Below, in pieces: positions 26,403-36,887 of a stretch of DNA of 64,000 nt (the stretch's first letter is position 1; every line of letters begins with the position of its first letter). This stretch comes from Arcanobacterium sp. S3PF19. Lineage in GTDB: Bacteria; Actinomycetota; Actinomycetes; Actinomycetales; Actinomycetaceae. Made by a program: the position numbers and the translations under genes. The stretch covers positions 1 to 64,000 of the forward strand of contig NZ_JRMX01000014.1 in the NCBI RefSeq assembly GCF_000758825.1, in the 5' to 3' direction. The notes under the pieces are model-generated. The model saw nothing but the letters and a program-made list of their open reading frames with translations, was not told where the DNA came from and ran no database searches.

Positions 26403-29153
26403 TTACGCAGTGGTATTGCGTTCTGCGCCGCGCTCCAGAGCAAGCTCGGACTCATTTGAAATAGCCGCTCTGCCCGCTTCCAGGCGTGCCACGGGCACAC
26501 GGAACGGCGAGCAGGATACGTAATCCAACCCGATCTCGGCAAAGAAGTGAATCGAAGCCGGGTCGCCGCCGTGCTCACCGCACACACCCACATGAATATT
26601 CGGATTCGCTTTGCGTCCGCGCTCCGTGCCCATCTGAACCATTGCACCCACACCGTGCGTGTCGATCGATTCAAAAGGCGAAGTGCCGAACACGGAATAG
26701 TCAAAATACTCGTCGAAGAAGGAGGATTCAACATCGTCACGCGAGAAGCCCCAGGTGGTCTGGGTCAGATCGTTCGTGCCGAAGGAGAAGAAGTCCGACT
26801 CCGGGGCAATGTGGTCCGCCGTCACGGCCGCGCGCGGCAGCTCGATCATATTTCCGATCGGGATATCCAGCTCCACACCGGTTTCGGCGGAAACCTCCGA
26901 AATAATCTCAAGTGCCATATCGCGCACAATCTGCATTTCACGCACGGAGCCGATCAGAGGAACCATAATCTCCGGACGCGGATCCCTGCCCTGCTTCTTC
27001 AGCTTTGCCGCCGCATTTGCGATCGCACGCACCTGCAGTTTGATCAGACCCGGCAGCTTCAGTCCCAGACGCACGCCGCGCAGACCAAGCATCGGATTCT
27101 GCTCATGCATCTGACGTACCTTCTGCAGCAGCTCGGTTTCCTCGGCGGTTACCTTCTCGCCCTTGGCTTCCTTCACAGCCAGCTGCACGGACAGATCGGT
27201 CAGGTTGGGCAGGAACTCATGCAGCGGAGGATCAATCAGACGGACCGTAACCGTCATGCCGTCCATCGCGTCAAAAATACCGACGAAATCACCTTCCTGC
27301 AGCGGCACCAGAGCCTTGAACGCCTCTTCCTGCTCCGACTTGTCTTTCGCCAAAATGACCTGCTCAATCAGCTTTCTGCGGTCTCCGAGGAACATATGCT
27401 CCGTCCGGCACAGACCGATGCCCTGCGCACCGAACTCACGCGCCCTGCGCGCATCCTCCGGTGTATCGGCGTTTGCCCGCACAACAAGCTCCCGCTTATC
27501 GTCGGCACGCGTCATGATGTGGTCCACTGCCTCAACCAGTTCTCTTGTGTCGTCGTCACCGGCGGCTTCCAGACCCGCTTCCAGACCCTTTGCGATATAC
27601 GTCTTTACGGGGGAATCGGTTACGGGCACCTTTCCTTCAAACACTTCACCCGTGGAACCGTCGATCGCGATCGTGTCTCCCGCGTGATAGGTGGTATCCT
27701 GCGACTTCACGTACACGGTTCCGGCTTCTTCGTCAACCACCAGATCGTCCACGCCCACTACGCAGCAGCGTCCCATTCCACGCGCGACCACTGCCGCATG
27801 CGATGTCTTTCCGCCGCGGGCCGTAAGCACACCGGAGGCCACAACCATGCCCTGCAGATCATCCGGGTTTGTCTCGCTGCGGACCAAAATCACGGATGCG
27901 CCCGCCTGCGTACGCTCCACGGCCTGGCTGTTGTTCAGCACGATTTCACCCACGGCCGCACCCGGGGAAGCCGGCATGCCCTTCGTAATCAGTTTCTTTT
28001 CCGCTTTCCGGTCGAACTGCGGGAACAGAAGCGAAGTCAGCTGGTCGCCCGTCACACGCGTAACGGCTTCATCGCGCGTAATCAGACGCTCTGCCACAAG
28101 CTGGTCGGCAATTCTGAATGCCGCGGAAGCGGTACGCTTGCCCACACGGGTCTGCAGCATCCACAGCTTTCCGCGCTGGATCGTAAATTCGATATCGCAC
28201 ATATCGCGATAGTGCACTTCCAGCTTGTCCATAATTGCGCGCAGCTCGTCGTAGGACTTCTTGTCAATCTTTTCCAGATCGGCAAGCGAAAGGGTGTTGC
28301 GGATTCCGGAAACCACGTCTTCGCCCTGCGCGTTCTCCAGGTAATCCCCGTAGACGCCGGAATGGCCGGTGGAAGGATCGCGGGTGAAGCAGACACCCGT
28401 ACCGGAGCCTTCGCCCATATTGCCAAAGACCATTGTCTGCACATTAACCGCAGTACCCAAAGAATTCGGAATGTGCTCGCGGCGGCGGTAAAGACGCGCA
28501 CGGTCCGTATTCCAGGAGCGGAACACGGCCTCCACGGCCATATCAAGCTGCTTACGCGGTTCCTGGGGGAAATCAACGCCGGTTGCGGTCTTCACGATTT
28601 CTTTATATTCCACCACGAGCTGCTGCAGGTCTTGCGTGGTCATATCCAAATCGCCGGCATAACCCTTACGCTTCTGCAGCCCGTGCAGCGCGTCGGCAAA
28701 CAGATCCCCGTCGATGTCCATCACGGTTTTGCCGAACATCTGAATCAGGCGGCGGTAGGAATCCCACGCAAAACGCTCATTGCCGGACTGCTTTGCCAAA
28801 CCGTGTACGGAATCGTCGTTCAGACCGATGTTAAGCACTGTTTCCATCATGCCCGGCATGGAAAACTTTGCTCCGGAACGCACCGACATCAGCAGTGGAT
28901 CGGCAGGATTTCCCAGCTTCTTCCCCATCTCCGTTTCCACCATGCGGATTGCCGCCGTTACTTCCACATCAAGCGTTTCGGGAGTCTCCCCCTGGCCCAA
29001 ATATGCCCGGCAGGCCTCGGTGGTAATCGTGAATCCGGGCGGAACGGGAAGACCCAGATTTGTCATCTCCGCAAGATTCGCCCCCTTTCCGCCAAGGAGG
29101 TCCTTCTGGTCTTTATTGCCTTCGCTGAAGCCGTAAACGTACTTCTTCGTCAT
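26403..29153 (-). CDS. ppdK: Pyruvate, phosphate dikinase
   Basis: 916 residues from ATG 29153 (MTKKYVYGF); GAAGGGG lies about 10 bases upstream. The N-terminal ATP-grasp part starts LLGGKGANLAEMTNLG. The central phosphohistidine domain has the catalytic His in GGKTSHAAVVARGMGR. The C-terminal PEP/pyruvate barrel contains GLCRTEHMF and GVCGEHGGDP. It interconverts pyruvate + ATP + Pi and PEP + AMP + PPi; the PPi links to ppa. Together with pckG it sets the PEP/pyruvate balance in fermentative metabolism. Length is slightly above the usual 880 aa. Confidence 0.96.
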   Translation of the reverse strand: MTKKYVYGFSEGNKDQKDLLGGKGANLAEMTNLGLPVPPGFTITTEACRAYLGQGETPETLDVEVTAAIRMVETEMGKKLGNPADPLLMSVRSGAKFSMPGMMETVLNIGLNDDSVHGLAKQSGNERFAWDSYRRLIQMFGKTVMDIDGDLFADALHGLQKRKGYAGDLDMTTQDLQQLVVEYKEIVKTATGVDFPQEPRKQLDMAVEAVFRSWNTDRARLYRRREHIPNSLGTAVNVQTMVFGNMGEGSGTGVCFTRDPSTGHSGVYGDYLENAQGEDVVSGIRNTLSLADLEKIDKKSYDELRAIMDKLEVHYRDMCDIEFTIQRGKLWMLQTRVGKRTASAAFRIADQLVAERLITRDEAVTRVTGDQLTSLLFPQFDRKAEKKLITKGMPASPGAAVGEIVLNNSQAVERTQAGASVILVRSETNPDDLQGMVVASGVLTARGGKTSHAAVVARGMGRCCVVGVDDLVVDEEAGTVYVKSQDTTYHAGDTIAIDGSTGEVFEGKVPVTDSPVKTYIAKGLEAGLEAAGDDDTRELVEAVDHIMTRADDKRELVVRANADTPEDARRAREFGAQGIGLCRTEHMFLGDRRKLIEQVILAKDKSEQEEAFKALVPLQEGDFVGIFDAMDGMTVTVRLIDPPLHEFLPNLTDLSVQLAVKEAKGEKVTAEETELLQKVRQMHEQNPMLGLRGVRLGLKLPGLIKLQVRAIANAAAKLKKQGRDPRPEIMVPLIGSVREMQIVRDMALEIISEVSAETGVELDIPIGNMIELPRAAVTADHIAPESDFFSFGTNDLTQTTWGFSRDDVESSFFDEYFDYSVFGTSPFESIDTHGVGAMVQMGTERGRKANPNIHVGVCGEHGGDPASIHFFAEIGLDYVSCSPFRVPVARLEAGRAAISNESELALERGAERNTTA

Positions 29154-29367
29154 CTGTTTTATCCCCTTCATTGGGCCGTGGAAAACGGCCCCGCCGTTTT
29201 CGGATTATTAACATTCGTCTCCATTTTACTCCGGCAAAGGCCTAAAATATAATTAGGACTTTTGTCAAACGCAATCTCTGTGTTTCGCACGGTGAACAGC
29301 GCAAAAACAGCGTTTTTACGGGGGAAGGAAGTCCCCCGGAAGCCCGCTTCCGTCTCAGTATGCGAAA

Positions 29368-29393
29368 CGCGGCCGGGCATACACCCGGCCGCG
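29368..29393 (-). terminator. Hairpin downstream of kbl
   Basis: A 10-bp stem CGCGGCCGGG / CCCGGCCGCG with a six-base loop just after kbl. The minus strand continues with TTTCGCAT, giving a modest U-tract. A second hairpin GGGGGA-N6-TCCCCC lies about 50 bp further along. Confidence 0.6.
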
Positions 29394-29424
29394 CAATTGA
29401 AAAACCGCGCAAATTTTCCCCGAT

Positions 29425-30639
29425 TCACCCCTGCACAAGGGCGCGGGCACGGACAAAAGCCTCTATCGCCCGGTCCAGGTCAGCACGGGTCAGTGCCGCA
29501 GACAGCTGGGTTCTGATCCTTGCTTTTCCTTTCGGTACCACCGGGTAGGAGAATGCGCGCACGTAGATCCCGTCGGCAAGCATTGCGTCCGCCATCTTTG
29601 CCGCGAGGACGGCATCTCCCAGCATCACAGGAACAATCGGATGTGTCGATTCGGGAATCTCAAATCCCCTGCGTGTCATTTCCGTGCGGAAATATGCGGT
29701 GTTTTCCCGCAGACGCTCCAAGAGATCATGCGATTTGCGCACAATTTGGAGTGCTTTTCCGGTGGCGCCGGCAATCGCGGGCGCCAAAGAATTTGAAAAC
29801 AGATACGGACGGGACTTCTGCCGCAGCGTCTCTGTGATCTCCCGACGGGCACAGGTGTAACCGCCGGATGCTCCGCCCAGGGCTTTTCCGAAAGTACCGG
29901 TCAGAATATCAACACGTTCGCGCACGCCAAAATACTCCGGCGTGCCCGCGCCCGTCTCGCCCATAAACCCGACGGCATGGGAATCGTCCACCATTACCAG
30001 CGCGCCGTATTTCTCGGCCAGATCACAGATCTGCGCAAGAGGAGCCAGATATCCGTCCATGGAGAACACACCGTCGGTGGCGATCAGTTTTCGCCGCAGG
30101 CCTGCGGCATCGGCCGCGCGCAGCTGCTCCTCCAAATCTTCCATATCCCGGTTACGGTACCGAAAACGCTGCGCTTTGCACAGTCTGACCCCGTCGATAA
30201 TCGACGCATGGTTGAGCGCGTCGGAAATGATCGCGTCCCCGCTGCCCAGCAGAGCCTCAAACAGCCCGCCGTTGGCATCGAAACACGAAGAATAAAGAAT
30301 CGTATCCCACACGTCTTCCGTGTTCGGATGCAAAAACTCCGTCAGATCTTTCTCCAGCTGTTTGTGCAGGGTCTGCGTGCCGCAGATAAAACGCACCGAG
30401 CTCATGCCGAAACCCCAGCGGTCCATTGTGTCTTTCGCGGCCTGAATCAGCTCCGGGGAATCGGCCAGACCGAGATAGTTGTTTGCGCACAGGTTAAGCA
30501 CCCTGCGCCCGTCTTCCACTCCGATCTGCGCCGCCTGGGCACCGGTCAGTGCTTCTTCGTTTTTATACAGCCCCTGTTCCTTTAACGCCGTCAGCTCCGC
30601 CGACAGTTCTTCGCGCCACAGATCGTAGGCCCCGCTCAT
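29425..30639 (-). CDS. kbl: Glycine C-acetyltransferase (2-amino-3-ketobutyrate CoA ligase)
   Basis: 404 residues of the alpha-oxoamine synthase family. It has the [15 protein letters not shown] block and the PLP-lysine in [14 protein letters not shown]. It cleaves 2-amino-3-oxobutyrate with CoA to glycine and acetyl-CoA, the second step of threonine degradation. The start lies one base after the tdh stop, so tdh-kbl form an operon. Length matches the family. Confidence 0.95.
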   Translation of the reverse strand: MSGAYDLWREELSAELTALKEQGLYKNEEALTGAQAAQIGVEDGRRVLNLCANNYLGLADSPELIQAAKDTMDRWGFGMSSVRFICGTQTLHKQLEKDLTEFLHPNTEDVWDTILYSSCFDANGGLFEALLGSGDAIISDALNHASIIDGVRLCKAQRFRYRNRDMEDLEEQLRAADAAGLRRKLIATDGVFSMDGYLAPLAQICDLAEKYGALVMVDDSHAVGFMGETGAGTPEYFGVRERVDILTGTFGKALGGASGGYTCARREITETLRQKSRPYLFSNSLAPAIAGATGKALQIVRKSHDLLERLRENTAYFRTEMTRRGFEIPESTHPIVPVMLGDAVLAAKMADAMLADGIYVRAFSYPVVPKGKARIRTQLSAALTRADLDRAIEAFVRARALVQG

Positions 30640-30640
30640 T

Positions 30641-31669
30641 TCAGTCCTCCCAATTCAGTACTACTTTTCCGGATTTTCCGTCGCCCGCAATTGCAAACCC
30701 CTGTCTGTAATCCGTAAACGGGAGACGGTCGGTGATTACGCCCCCGATATTCAGTCCCGAGCCGATCAGCGCAGAGGCGGCATACCAGGTCTCAAAAATT
30801 CTTCTGCCCGTAACGCCCTGCAGCGTGAGCATATTAAAAATTATTTTCGTCATATCCATCGGCACATCCGCCGTCGGCGTGCCGAGCATGGCAATTCTCC
30901 CGCCGTGGACCATGTGGTCAACCATCGTGCGGATCGCCGCCGGGGAACCGGACATCTCCAGGCCCACGTCGAATCCTTCCCTGATCCCCAACTGCCCGTA
31001 TACGCTGTCCAAAGTCTGCGCAGTCGCATTGACCGTCGTTTTAATTCCCAGTTTTTTCGCCAGCGCCAGACGCTCGTCCGACAGATCCGAGAGCACCACG
31101 TGGCGCGCACCCTGAAACTGAGCCACCAGCGCAGCCATAATACCGATCGGACCGGCCCCGCAGACCAGCACGTCTTCGGCAAGACAGGGAAACTGAAGCG
31201 CCGTATGCACCGCATTGCCGAAAGGGTCAAAAATGGCGGCAACATCCGGGTCAATGTCATCGGGATGAACCCACGCATTCGCCGCGGGAAACACGAAATA
31301 TTCGCTCATCGCGCCGTCCACATGATATCCGATGCCCTTGGTGTGCGCGCACACTTCACGCCGCCCTGCGAGGCAGGCACGGCACCTTCCGCACACGTAA
31401 TGCCCTTCGCCGGAAACGATCTGCCCGGGACGCAGATCCGTCACCAAATCCCCCACGGCCACAATTCTTCCCACAAATTCATGACCGATCACACGCGGAG
31501 TCTGCACGGTTTTGCGCGCCCAGCCGTCCCACTTTTCAATATGTACATCCGTGCCGCATATCCCGGTACGAAGCACTTTTACTTTTACGTCGTTCGGGCC
31601 TACGGAAGGCTCGGGAATATCAATTAAATCCAGTCCCGGTTCGGGACGCGCTTTCACAAGTGCTTTCAT
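30641..31669 (-). CDS. tdh: L-threonine 3-dehydrogenase
   Basis: 342 residues of the zinc alcohol dehydrogenase family. Catalytic zinc ligands are in GICGTDVHI and GHEFVG; the structural zinc motif is [15 protein letters not shown]. The NAD fold follows ([20 protein letters not shown]). It oxidises L-threonine to 2-amino-3-oxobutyrate, which Kbl uses. A TATAAT -10 sequence lies about 55 bases upstream, at 31720-31725. Confidence 0.95.
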   Translation of the reverse strand: MKALVKARPEPGLDLIDIPEPSVGPNDVKVKVLRTGICGTDVHIEKWDGWARKTVQTPRVIGHEFVGRIVAVGDLVTDLRPGQIVSGEGHYVCGRCRACLAGRREVCAHTKGIGYHVDGAMSEYFVFPAANAWVHPDDIDPDVAAIFDPFGNAVHTALQFPCLAEDVLVCGAGPIGIMAALVAQFQGARHVVLSDLSDERLALAKKLGIKTTVNATAQTLDSVYGQLGIREGFDVGLEMSGSPAAIRTMVDHMVHGGRIAMLGTPTADVPMDMTKIIFNMLTLQGVTGRRIFETWYAASALIGSGLNIGGVITDRLPFTDYRQGFAIAGDGKSGKVVLNWED

Positions 31670-31719
31670 CTGCTTTTACTCTTGTTCCGTTCTTGGGCGA
31701 AGCATACCTTACACTTCCC

Positions 31720-31725
31720 ATTATA
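31720..31725 (-). promoter_or_regulatory. Consensus -10 box for tdh-kbl
   Basis: On the minus strand TATAAT is perfect. The -35 position 17 bases upstream (about 31743-31748) falls inside the hairpin at 31732-31770 and is poor (TGCGCA), so the promoter may need an activator or be affected by the palindrome. Confidence 0.5.
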
Positions 31726-31731
31726 GATACA

Positions 31732-31770
31732 GGTTCGGGCAGTGCGCACACTCCACGCACTGCCCGAACC
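31732..31770. terminator. Hairpin between clpC and tdh
   Basis: A 15-bp perfect stem GGTTCGGGCAGTGCG / CGCACTGCCCGAACC with a nine-base loop. It probably ends the clpC transcript, though the U-tract on the minus strand is poor (TGTATCTATAAT) because the tdh -10 box starts there. The remaining bases between it and the clpC stop (31771-31937) hold no feature I can support. Confidence 0.6.
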
Positions 31771-31937
31771 GTTTATTCCCATATCGCAAGCACCTCACGG
31801 AGCAAAAGCACAGAGCCGCCACTTTTTCCGCTCCTTTGGCACTGCGGAAAACTGTCGGTATCAAATCTACCGTCGGCAGTGTCAATTATCCACCGAAACG
31901 CGCGGCATATCCCGGATACACGGTTGCGGGAAAACCA

Positions 31938-34472
31938 CTATTCCTCTGCGGTAATCCGGGCTTCATCGCCGTCTGCGCGTTTCTGCGCCGGCGTCACACC
32001 CTCGGGAAGACGGTAATCGGCATCCTGCCCGGTAAACGTAAAGCTCATCGGCGCGTTACGGTCAACGTCGATTATAATCATCTCCCCCGGCTTAAACTCC
32101 CCAAAAAGCAGCTTCTCCGAGAGGGCATCTTCAATATCGCGCTGAATCGCCCGGCGCAGCGGACGCGCGCCCAGTACCGGATCGTAACCCCGATCCGCCA
32201 AAAGCTGCTTCGCCGCATCCGAAACCGCAAGCGACATTCCCTGCTCCTGCAGACGCCGGTCCAAACGGGCCAGCATCAGATCCACAATCTGCAGAATTTC
32301 GTCCCGATTCAGCTGCGGGAACACAATAATATCGTCCACACGGTTGAGGAATTCGGGCCGGAAATGATTCTTCAGCTCCTCGTTTACCCGCGATTTCATC
32401 CGGTCGTAGCCGGAAACCTCATCGGCGTCAAACTGAAAACCGGTCGAAACCCCGCGGGCAATATCCTTTGCCCCCAGATTTGTGGTCATGATGATAATTG
32501 TATTCTTAAAATCAACAACCCTGCCCTGTGAATCGGTCAGACGCCCTTCTTCCAGAATCTGAAGCAGGGAGTTAAACAAATCCTGATGTGCTTTCTCCAC
32601 TTCGTCAAACAGAACCACGGAGAACGGTTTTCTGCGTACTTTCTCCGTGAGCTGTCCGCCCTCGTCAAAGCCCACATATCCCGGAGGCGCACCGAACAGC
32701 CGCGAAACCGTGTGCTTCTCCTGATACTCGGACATATCCAGCGTAATCAGTGCTTCTTCGTCTCCGAAAAGAAACTCCGCCACAGCCTTCGCCAGCTCTG
32801 TTTTTCCCACACCTGTAGGACCGGCAAAAATGAACGAGCCGCCCGGCCGGTTCGGGTCCTTCAGACCCGCACGCGAACGGCGAATCGCCTGGGAAATAGA
32901 TTTCACGGCCTCATTTTGCCCGATCACGCGCTTATGCAGCTCTTCTTCCATCCGCAGAAGTTTCGCCGATTCGGCCTCCGTCAGCTTGAATACCGGAATT
33001 CCCGTAGTCATCGAAAGCACCTGCGCGATCAGATCTTCGTCCACCACAGAAACCGCGTCCAGATCTCCTTCTTTCCACGCTTTCTCACGCTCCGCGCGCT
33101 GCTCGGAAAGCTGCTGCTCCCTGTCGCGCAAAGAGGCGGCCTTTTCAAAATCCTGTCCGTCGATGGCAGCTTCCTTTTCCGTGCGCACCTGCGCTATTTT
33201 TTCGTCCAGCTCACGCAGTTCTTCCGGTGCGGTCATCTTTTTGATTGCCAGACGCGCCCCGGCTTCGTCAATCAGATCAATCGCCTTGTCCGGCAGGAAA
33301 CGGTCGTTGATATAGCGGTCCGCCATTTTTGCCGCCGCTTCCAAAGCCTCGTCCGTGATCGTCACCCGATGGAAAGCCTCATAGCGGTCTCGCAGGCCCT
33401 CCAAAATTGCGATCGTCTCTTTCACACTCGGCTGCTCCACCTGAATCGGCTGGAACCGTCGCTCCAAAGCAGCGTCCTTCTCAATATATTTCCTGTATTC
33501 GTCAAGCGTGGTTGCCCCGATCACCTGCAGTTCGCCGCGGGCCAGCATCGGTTTCAGCAGCGAAGCCGCATCCAGCGCGCCCTCGGCCGCACCGGCACCC
33601 ACCAGAGTATGGATTTCGTCGATAAACAGGATGATATCGCCCCGGCTGTTGATTTCTTTCAGAATCTTTTTCATCCGCTCTTCAAAATCGCCGCGGTAGC
33701 GCGAACCGGCTACCAGCGAACCCATATCCAGGGAATACAGCTGCTTGTCTTTCAGCGTCTCGGGCACATCTCCGGCCGTGATTGACTGCGCCAGACCTTC
33801 GACCACAGCGGTTTTGCCCACACCGGGTTCGCCGATCAGCACGGGATTGTTTTTCGTCCGCCGGGAAAGTACCTGCATTACACGCTGCGCCTCAGTGTGC
33901 CTGCCGATCACGGGATCAAGTTTGTTTTCCCGCGCGGCCGCAGTCAGATTCCGCCCAAACTGGTCGAGAAGCGCGGAACCGGCTTTTACTCCCTCGCGCC
34001 GGCCGCCGCTGCCCACGCCCACGGACTCTTTGCCCTGGTACCCCTGCAGAATCTGCGTCACCTGGTTACGCACTTTCGGCAGATCCGCACCCAGTTTGAC
34101 GAGCACCTGCGCTGCCACTCCCTCCTGTTCGCGGCACAGCCCGAGCAGCAGATGCTCGGTACCGATATAGGAGTGGCCCAGCTGCAGACCTTCGCGCATC
34201 GCATATTCCAGGACTTTCTTTGCCCGCGGCGTGAACGGAATATGGCCGGTGGGCTGTTCCTGCCCTTCGCCGATAATCTCAACCACGTTTTCGCGCACGG
34301 CATCCAGCGTGATATCCAAAGACTCCAGCGCCTTCGCGGCTACGCCCTCGTTTTCTTTAATCAGTCCCAGAAGAATATGCTCCGTGCCCAAATAGTTATG
34401 CTTCAGATCACGTGCTTCTTCCTGCGCAAGCACAATTACCCGCCGTGCGCGGTCGGTAAACCTTTCAAACAA
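31938..34472 (-). CDS. clpC: Clp protease ATP-binding subunit ClpC (TTG start)
   Basis: 844 residues. The start codon is TTG 34472, with GGGAG six to seven bases upstream. The order of domains is: N-terminal Clp-N repeats (residues 1-145), AAA1 with Walker A GEPGVGKT, a middle UVR-containing coiled coil ([21 protein letters not shown]), AAA2 with Walker A GPTGVGKT, and a C-terminal D2-small domain. It unfolds substrates for ClpP in regulated proteolysis and stress response. A ClgR-like box precedes its promoter. A short acidic tail ends the protein. Confidence 0.97.
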   Translation of the reverse strand: MFERFTDRARRVIVLAQEEARDLKHNYLGTEHILLGLIKENEGVAAKALESLDITLDAVRENVVEIIGEGQEQPTGHIPFTPRAKKVLEYAMREGLQLGHSYIGTEHLLLGLCREQEGVAAQVLVKLGADLPKVRNQVTQILQGYQGKESVGVGSGGRREGVKAGSALLDQFGRNLTAAARENKLDPVIGRHTEAQRVMQVLSRRTKNNPVLIGEPGVGKTAVVEGLAQSITAGDVPETLKDKQLYSLDMGSLVAGSRYRGDFEERMKKILKEINSRGDIILFIDEIHTLVGAGAAEGALDAASLLKPMLARGELQVIGATTLDEYRKYIEKDAALERRFQPIQVEQPSVKETIAILEGLRDRYEAFHRVTITDEALEAAAKMADRYINDRFLPDKAIDLIDEAGARLAIKKMTAPEELRELDEKIAQVRTEKEAAIDGQDFEKAASLRDREQQLSEQRAEREKAWKEGDLDAVSVVDEDLIAQVLSMTTGIPVFKLTEAESAKLLRMEEELHKRVIGQNEAVKSISQAIRRSRAGLKDPNRPGGSFIFAGPTGVGKTELAKAVAEFLFGDEEALITLDMSEYQEKHTVSRLFGAPPGYVGFDEGGQLTEKVRRKPFSVVLFDEVEKAHQDLFNSLLQILEEGRLTDSQGRVVDFKNTIIIMTTNLGAKDIARGVSTGFQFDADEVSGYDRMKSRVNEELKNHFRPEFLNRVDDIIVFPQLNRDEILQIVDLMLARLDRRLQEQGMSLAVSDAAKQLLADRGYDPVLGARPLRRAIQRDIEDALSEKLLFGEFKPGEMIIIDVDRNAPMSFTFTGQDADYRLPEGVTPAQKRADGDEARITAEE

Positions 34473-34516
34473 TGTATACTCCCAGCCAAGTGCAAAGCTA
34501 TCTTATTCCTGATTTT

Positions 34517-34563
34517 ACTCTAAAACCCCGGACGGAGATCGCAAAACCATTTCGCCACCGGCG
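34517..34563 (-). promoter_or_regulatory. clpC promoter with ClgR-like operator
   Basis: On the minus strand the order is CGCCGGTGGCG (34563-34553), eight bases, TTGCGA as -35 (34544-34539), 16 bases, and TAGAGT as -10 (34522-34517). The first element matches the actinobacterial ClgR consensus CGC-Y-NAN-R-GCG at all but one position when read on the plus strand (CGCCACCGGCG). ClgR activates clpC and clpP genes in related actinobacteria, and a site just upstream of -35 fits activation. No clgR gene is in the window. Confidence 0.5.
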
Positions 34564-34597
34564 TGAAGACGCGGGCGGAAAACATGGACTAGTGCGT

Positions 34598-35074
34598 TCA
34601 CACCTCGTAAAAAATCGTAAACGGACCGTCGTTCGTCAGATAAACATTCATATGCGCACCGAACTCTCCTGTTTCGGTATCCACGCCCCGGGAGCGTATT
34701 TCTTCGGCCAGTCTGTTAAACAGCGGCAGCGCCTTATCGGCCGGCGCCGCGTGAGACCACGAAGGTTTCGTTCCTTTTTTCACCGAAGCATACAGCGTAA
34801 ACTGCGAAACCAGCAGCACTTTTGCCCCGGCCTCGGACACCGACAGGCGCGATTTCGGATCATCTTCCCCGGCCGCGTTGCGCAGCAGTTTCAGCTCGCA
34901 GATCTTTTTTGCCGTTTTTTCCGCTTCCGCCACGCCGTCGGTATGCGTCACGCCGACCAATACGCACAGCCCGGAGCCGATTTCACCCACGGTTCGTTCT
35001 TCCCCGGCCGCACCGGAGGCAGCATCGGTCACGGTTACTCTCGCTTCCCGCACGCGCTGTATGATTATTCGCAT
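34598..35074 (-). CDS. dtd: D-aminoacyl-tRNA deacylase
   Basis: 158 residues. The family motifs SQFTLYA and NDGPFTI (normally NxGPVT) are present, with the N-terminal MRIIIQRV. It hydrolyses D-aminoacyl-tRNAs and mischarged Gly-tRNA-Ala in the cytoplasm. The Val-to-Phe difference in the GP loop is beside, not within, the Gly-Pro chirality filter, so activity is expected. It lies 13 bp after ygfZ in the same orientation. Confidence 0.93.
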   Translation of the reverse strand: MRIIIQRVREARVTVTDAASGAAGEERTVGEIGSGLCVLVGVTHTDGVAEAEKTAKKICELKLLRNAAGEDDPKSRLSVSEAGAKVLLVSQFTLYASVKKGTKPSWSHAAPADKALPLFNRLAEEIRSRGVDTETGEFGAHMNVYLTNDGPFTIFYEV

Positions 35075-35087
35075 TTTGTCTTCTTTC

Positions 35088-36191
35088 CTAAATACCGGCA
35101 GTGAATCTGTTCTGTTTTAGAGACGTGTCCCCGCGGCGGTCGATACGCAGCAGACCGGCACCCGGACGCTGCGCCGGGGAAACCGAGGATTTTCCGTCGG
35201 CTGACACTATCTGCATCTGCGCTGCCGCAAAACCGCCCGTCTCCAGCTGCGCATCGGGACTGATACCGCGCCGAATCAGCGCCAGAGCCGTCGGGCCCTG
35301 CTCGAAATCGCGCACCGGGGAAGTCAGTACTCCGATTTTACGCTTTCCGCAGCATACCGGGGTTCCCGCCGCAGGCAGATCCCCTTCCGGCCCTTCCAGA
35401 TACAAAAACACCAGCCGGCGGGGCGGTTTCCCCAGGTTGACGATTTTGGCTACCGTTTCCTGGCCGCAGTAACACCCTTTGGACAGATGCACCGCACAGC
35501 GCAGCAGATCCAGTTCGTGCGGCAGGACGCGGCGGTTAGACACTTCACTGTTCAGACGGGGACGCAGATGCCGCACGCGCAGCGCCTCCCATGCCGTCAG
35601 TCCCGCCCGGCACACTTCCCCCTCGGCGGGCAGGGAAGAGCCTGAAAGCGCACAGAAAACGGCATTTCTTTCCAGTCCCGGATGATCGCCGTCCTTCAGC
35701 CCGTAGTCCGCGCCGAAAACAGAAGTGTGCGGCCAGGGATCTTCCCAGATCTGTTTTGCCTCTGCCGCAATACGCGCGGGAAGCCGGCCACGCCCGCCGA
35801 GACAGGCGAACACGTGCAGTGACGGCATCGAAACGCCGACACGCATCATAAACTTCATTGATTCCAAAAAATCGGCCAGCGCACGGCCGCGGCCGCTGTC
35901 CGTAAGCAGCCATGTCTGCGTGCCGTCGTCTGTGGCAAGCGCGGAATGCGCAATGTATCCGTTCGGATCCAAAATCAGCATTTGCCCGGTTTCGCCCTGT
36001 TTCAGCTGTTCAAAAGCGCATGTTCCCAGGCTGTGCAGCCATTTTGCGCGATCCGGGCCCTGCACGCACACAATTTCCATATATGAAAGATCCACGAGCG
36101 CGCCGCGTTGCAAAATATCTTCCTGTTCCCGAAACGGATTTCCGTAATGTGCCGGCAGACCCGTCTGTTCATCGATAACTGCCCGGGTCAT
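35088..36191 (-). CDS. ygfZ: YgfZ/GcvT-like folate-binding protein (Fe-S cluster maintenance)
   Basis: 367 residues with the diagnostic KGCYCGQETV motif, in which the first Cys of KGCYxGQE is the functional residue, and the GcvT-like fold (VDLSYMEIVCVQGPDRAKWLHSL). YgfZ proteins bind folate and support Fe-S enzymes such as MiaB. The start overlaps the upstream gene by four bases (ATGA). Length is 40-60 residues above E. coli YgfZ but usual for actinobacteria. Confidence 0.9.
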   Translation of the reverse strand: MTRAVIDEQTGLPAHYGNPFREQEDILQRGALVDLSYMEIVCVQGPDRAKWLHSLGTCAFEQLKQGETGQMLILDPNGYIAHSALATDDGTQTWLLTDSGRGRALADFLESMKFMMRVGVSMPSLHVFACLGGRGRLPARIAAEAKQIWEDPWPHTSVFGADYGLKDGDHPGLERNAVFCALSGSSLPAEGEVCRAGLTAWEALRVRHLRPRLNSEVSNRRVLPHELDLLRCAVHLSKGCYCGQETVAKIVNLGKPPRRLVFLYLEGPEGDLPAAGTPVCCGKRKIGVLTSPVRDFEQGPTALALIRRGISPDAQLETGGFAAAQMQIVSADGKSSVSPAQRPGAGLLRIDRRGDTSLKQNRFTAGI

Positions 36192-36871
36192 TTTTCCCCG
36201 CTTTCACGCAGTTCGGGCACGCGGGTCAGCCGTCCCGTAAGGTAATTTTGCATCCTGTATCCAAATGCCTGCATACCGTATGCGTACACCAGATCGCCCG
36301 CGGATAAGGCGAGGCGCAGATTTGCGCTTTCGGGCTGTGTTTCGGCAGTGCAGCGGGCGACGGCGTCCGTAATCAGAGTCATCCGCGAAGCATCTGCCAA
36401 TCCGACCCAGATTTGCGCCGTTCCGCTCGGAGAGGCAACCATTGCCTGAACTTCGGCCGATCCGTCCGCACGCCGTGCACCTTCCGGATTTACCCGCAGG
36501 TATCCGCAGGACTGCGCCCACAGACAATGCTTTGCGAGCAGGGCATATCTTTGTGCGCCCGACATCTCTTTCATCTCTTTTTCCGCCGGTCCCGCTTCCC
36601 CTTCGGCAAGCCAGATTTTCGATTCATAGGTAAGGTAGGGACTGCCGTGGGAGGCACGGAGCGTAAGTTCGTGCAGGTACGCACCGGGTCTGATATTTTC
36701 GTAGGCAAGAATCCCGCCTCCGTGCCATCTTCCGACCAGCCATTTAAGGGGGTAATTTTCCGGTGCCAATTCCGCGGCGGTTTCTTCTTTGGCCGCGGAA
36801 ACAAAGCCGGATTTTCCGCCGGCGGCAGAATTTTTGACGGACATTAAACCATGCTTTCCCTGTGTCTGCAT
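36188..36871 (-). CDS. Nitrobindin/FABP-family beta-barrel protein with altered haem-ligand position
   Basis: 227 residues of the actinobacterial FABP/DUF1794 (nitrobindin, THAP4-like) family. The opening barrel motif is WLVGRWHGGGIL, then YESKIWL, and the C-terminal strand MQNYLTGRLTRV. Family members bind haem through a His near the C-terminus and act on nitric oxide or peroxynitrite. Here the aligned position appears to be Tyr (QNYLTGRL instead of a PHL-type sequence), so haem binding may be altered or absent. It is first of a three-gene unit with ygfZ and dtd. Start ATG 36871 or 36844. Confidence 0.75.
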   Translation of the reverse strand: MQTQGKHGLMSVKNSAAGGKSGFVSAAKEETAAELAPENYPLKWLVGRWHGGGILAYENIRPGAYLHELTLRASHGSPYLTYESKIWLAEGEAGPAEKEMKEMSGAQRYALLAKHCLWAQSCGYLRVNPEGARRADGSAEVQAMVASPSGTAQIWVGLADASRMTLITDAVARCTAETQPESANLRLALSAGDLVYAYGMQAFGYRMQNYLTGRLTRVPELRESGEK

Positions 36872-36887
36872 TCCGTGCCGTCCCGCT

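Noticed and set aside
26547-29252. A 901-codon open frame on the plus strand opposite ppdK
   Set aside because: It mirrors the codon bias of ppdK, has no SD and contains no recognisable domain, while ppdK has all catalytic motifs.
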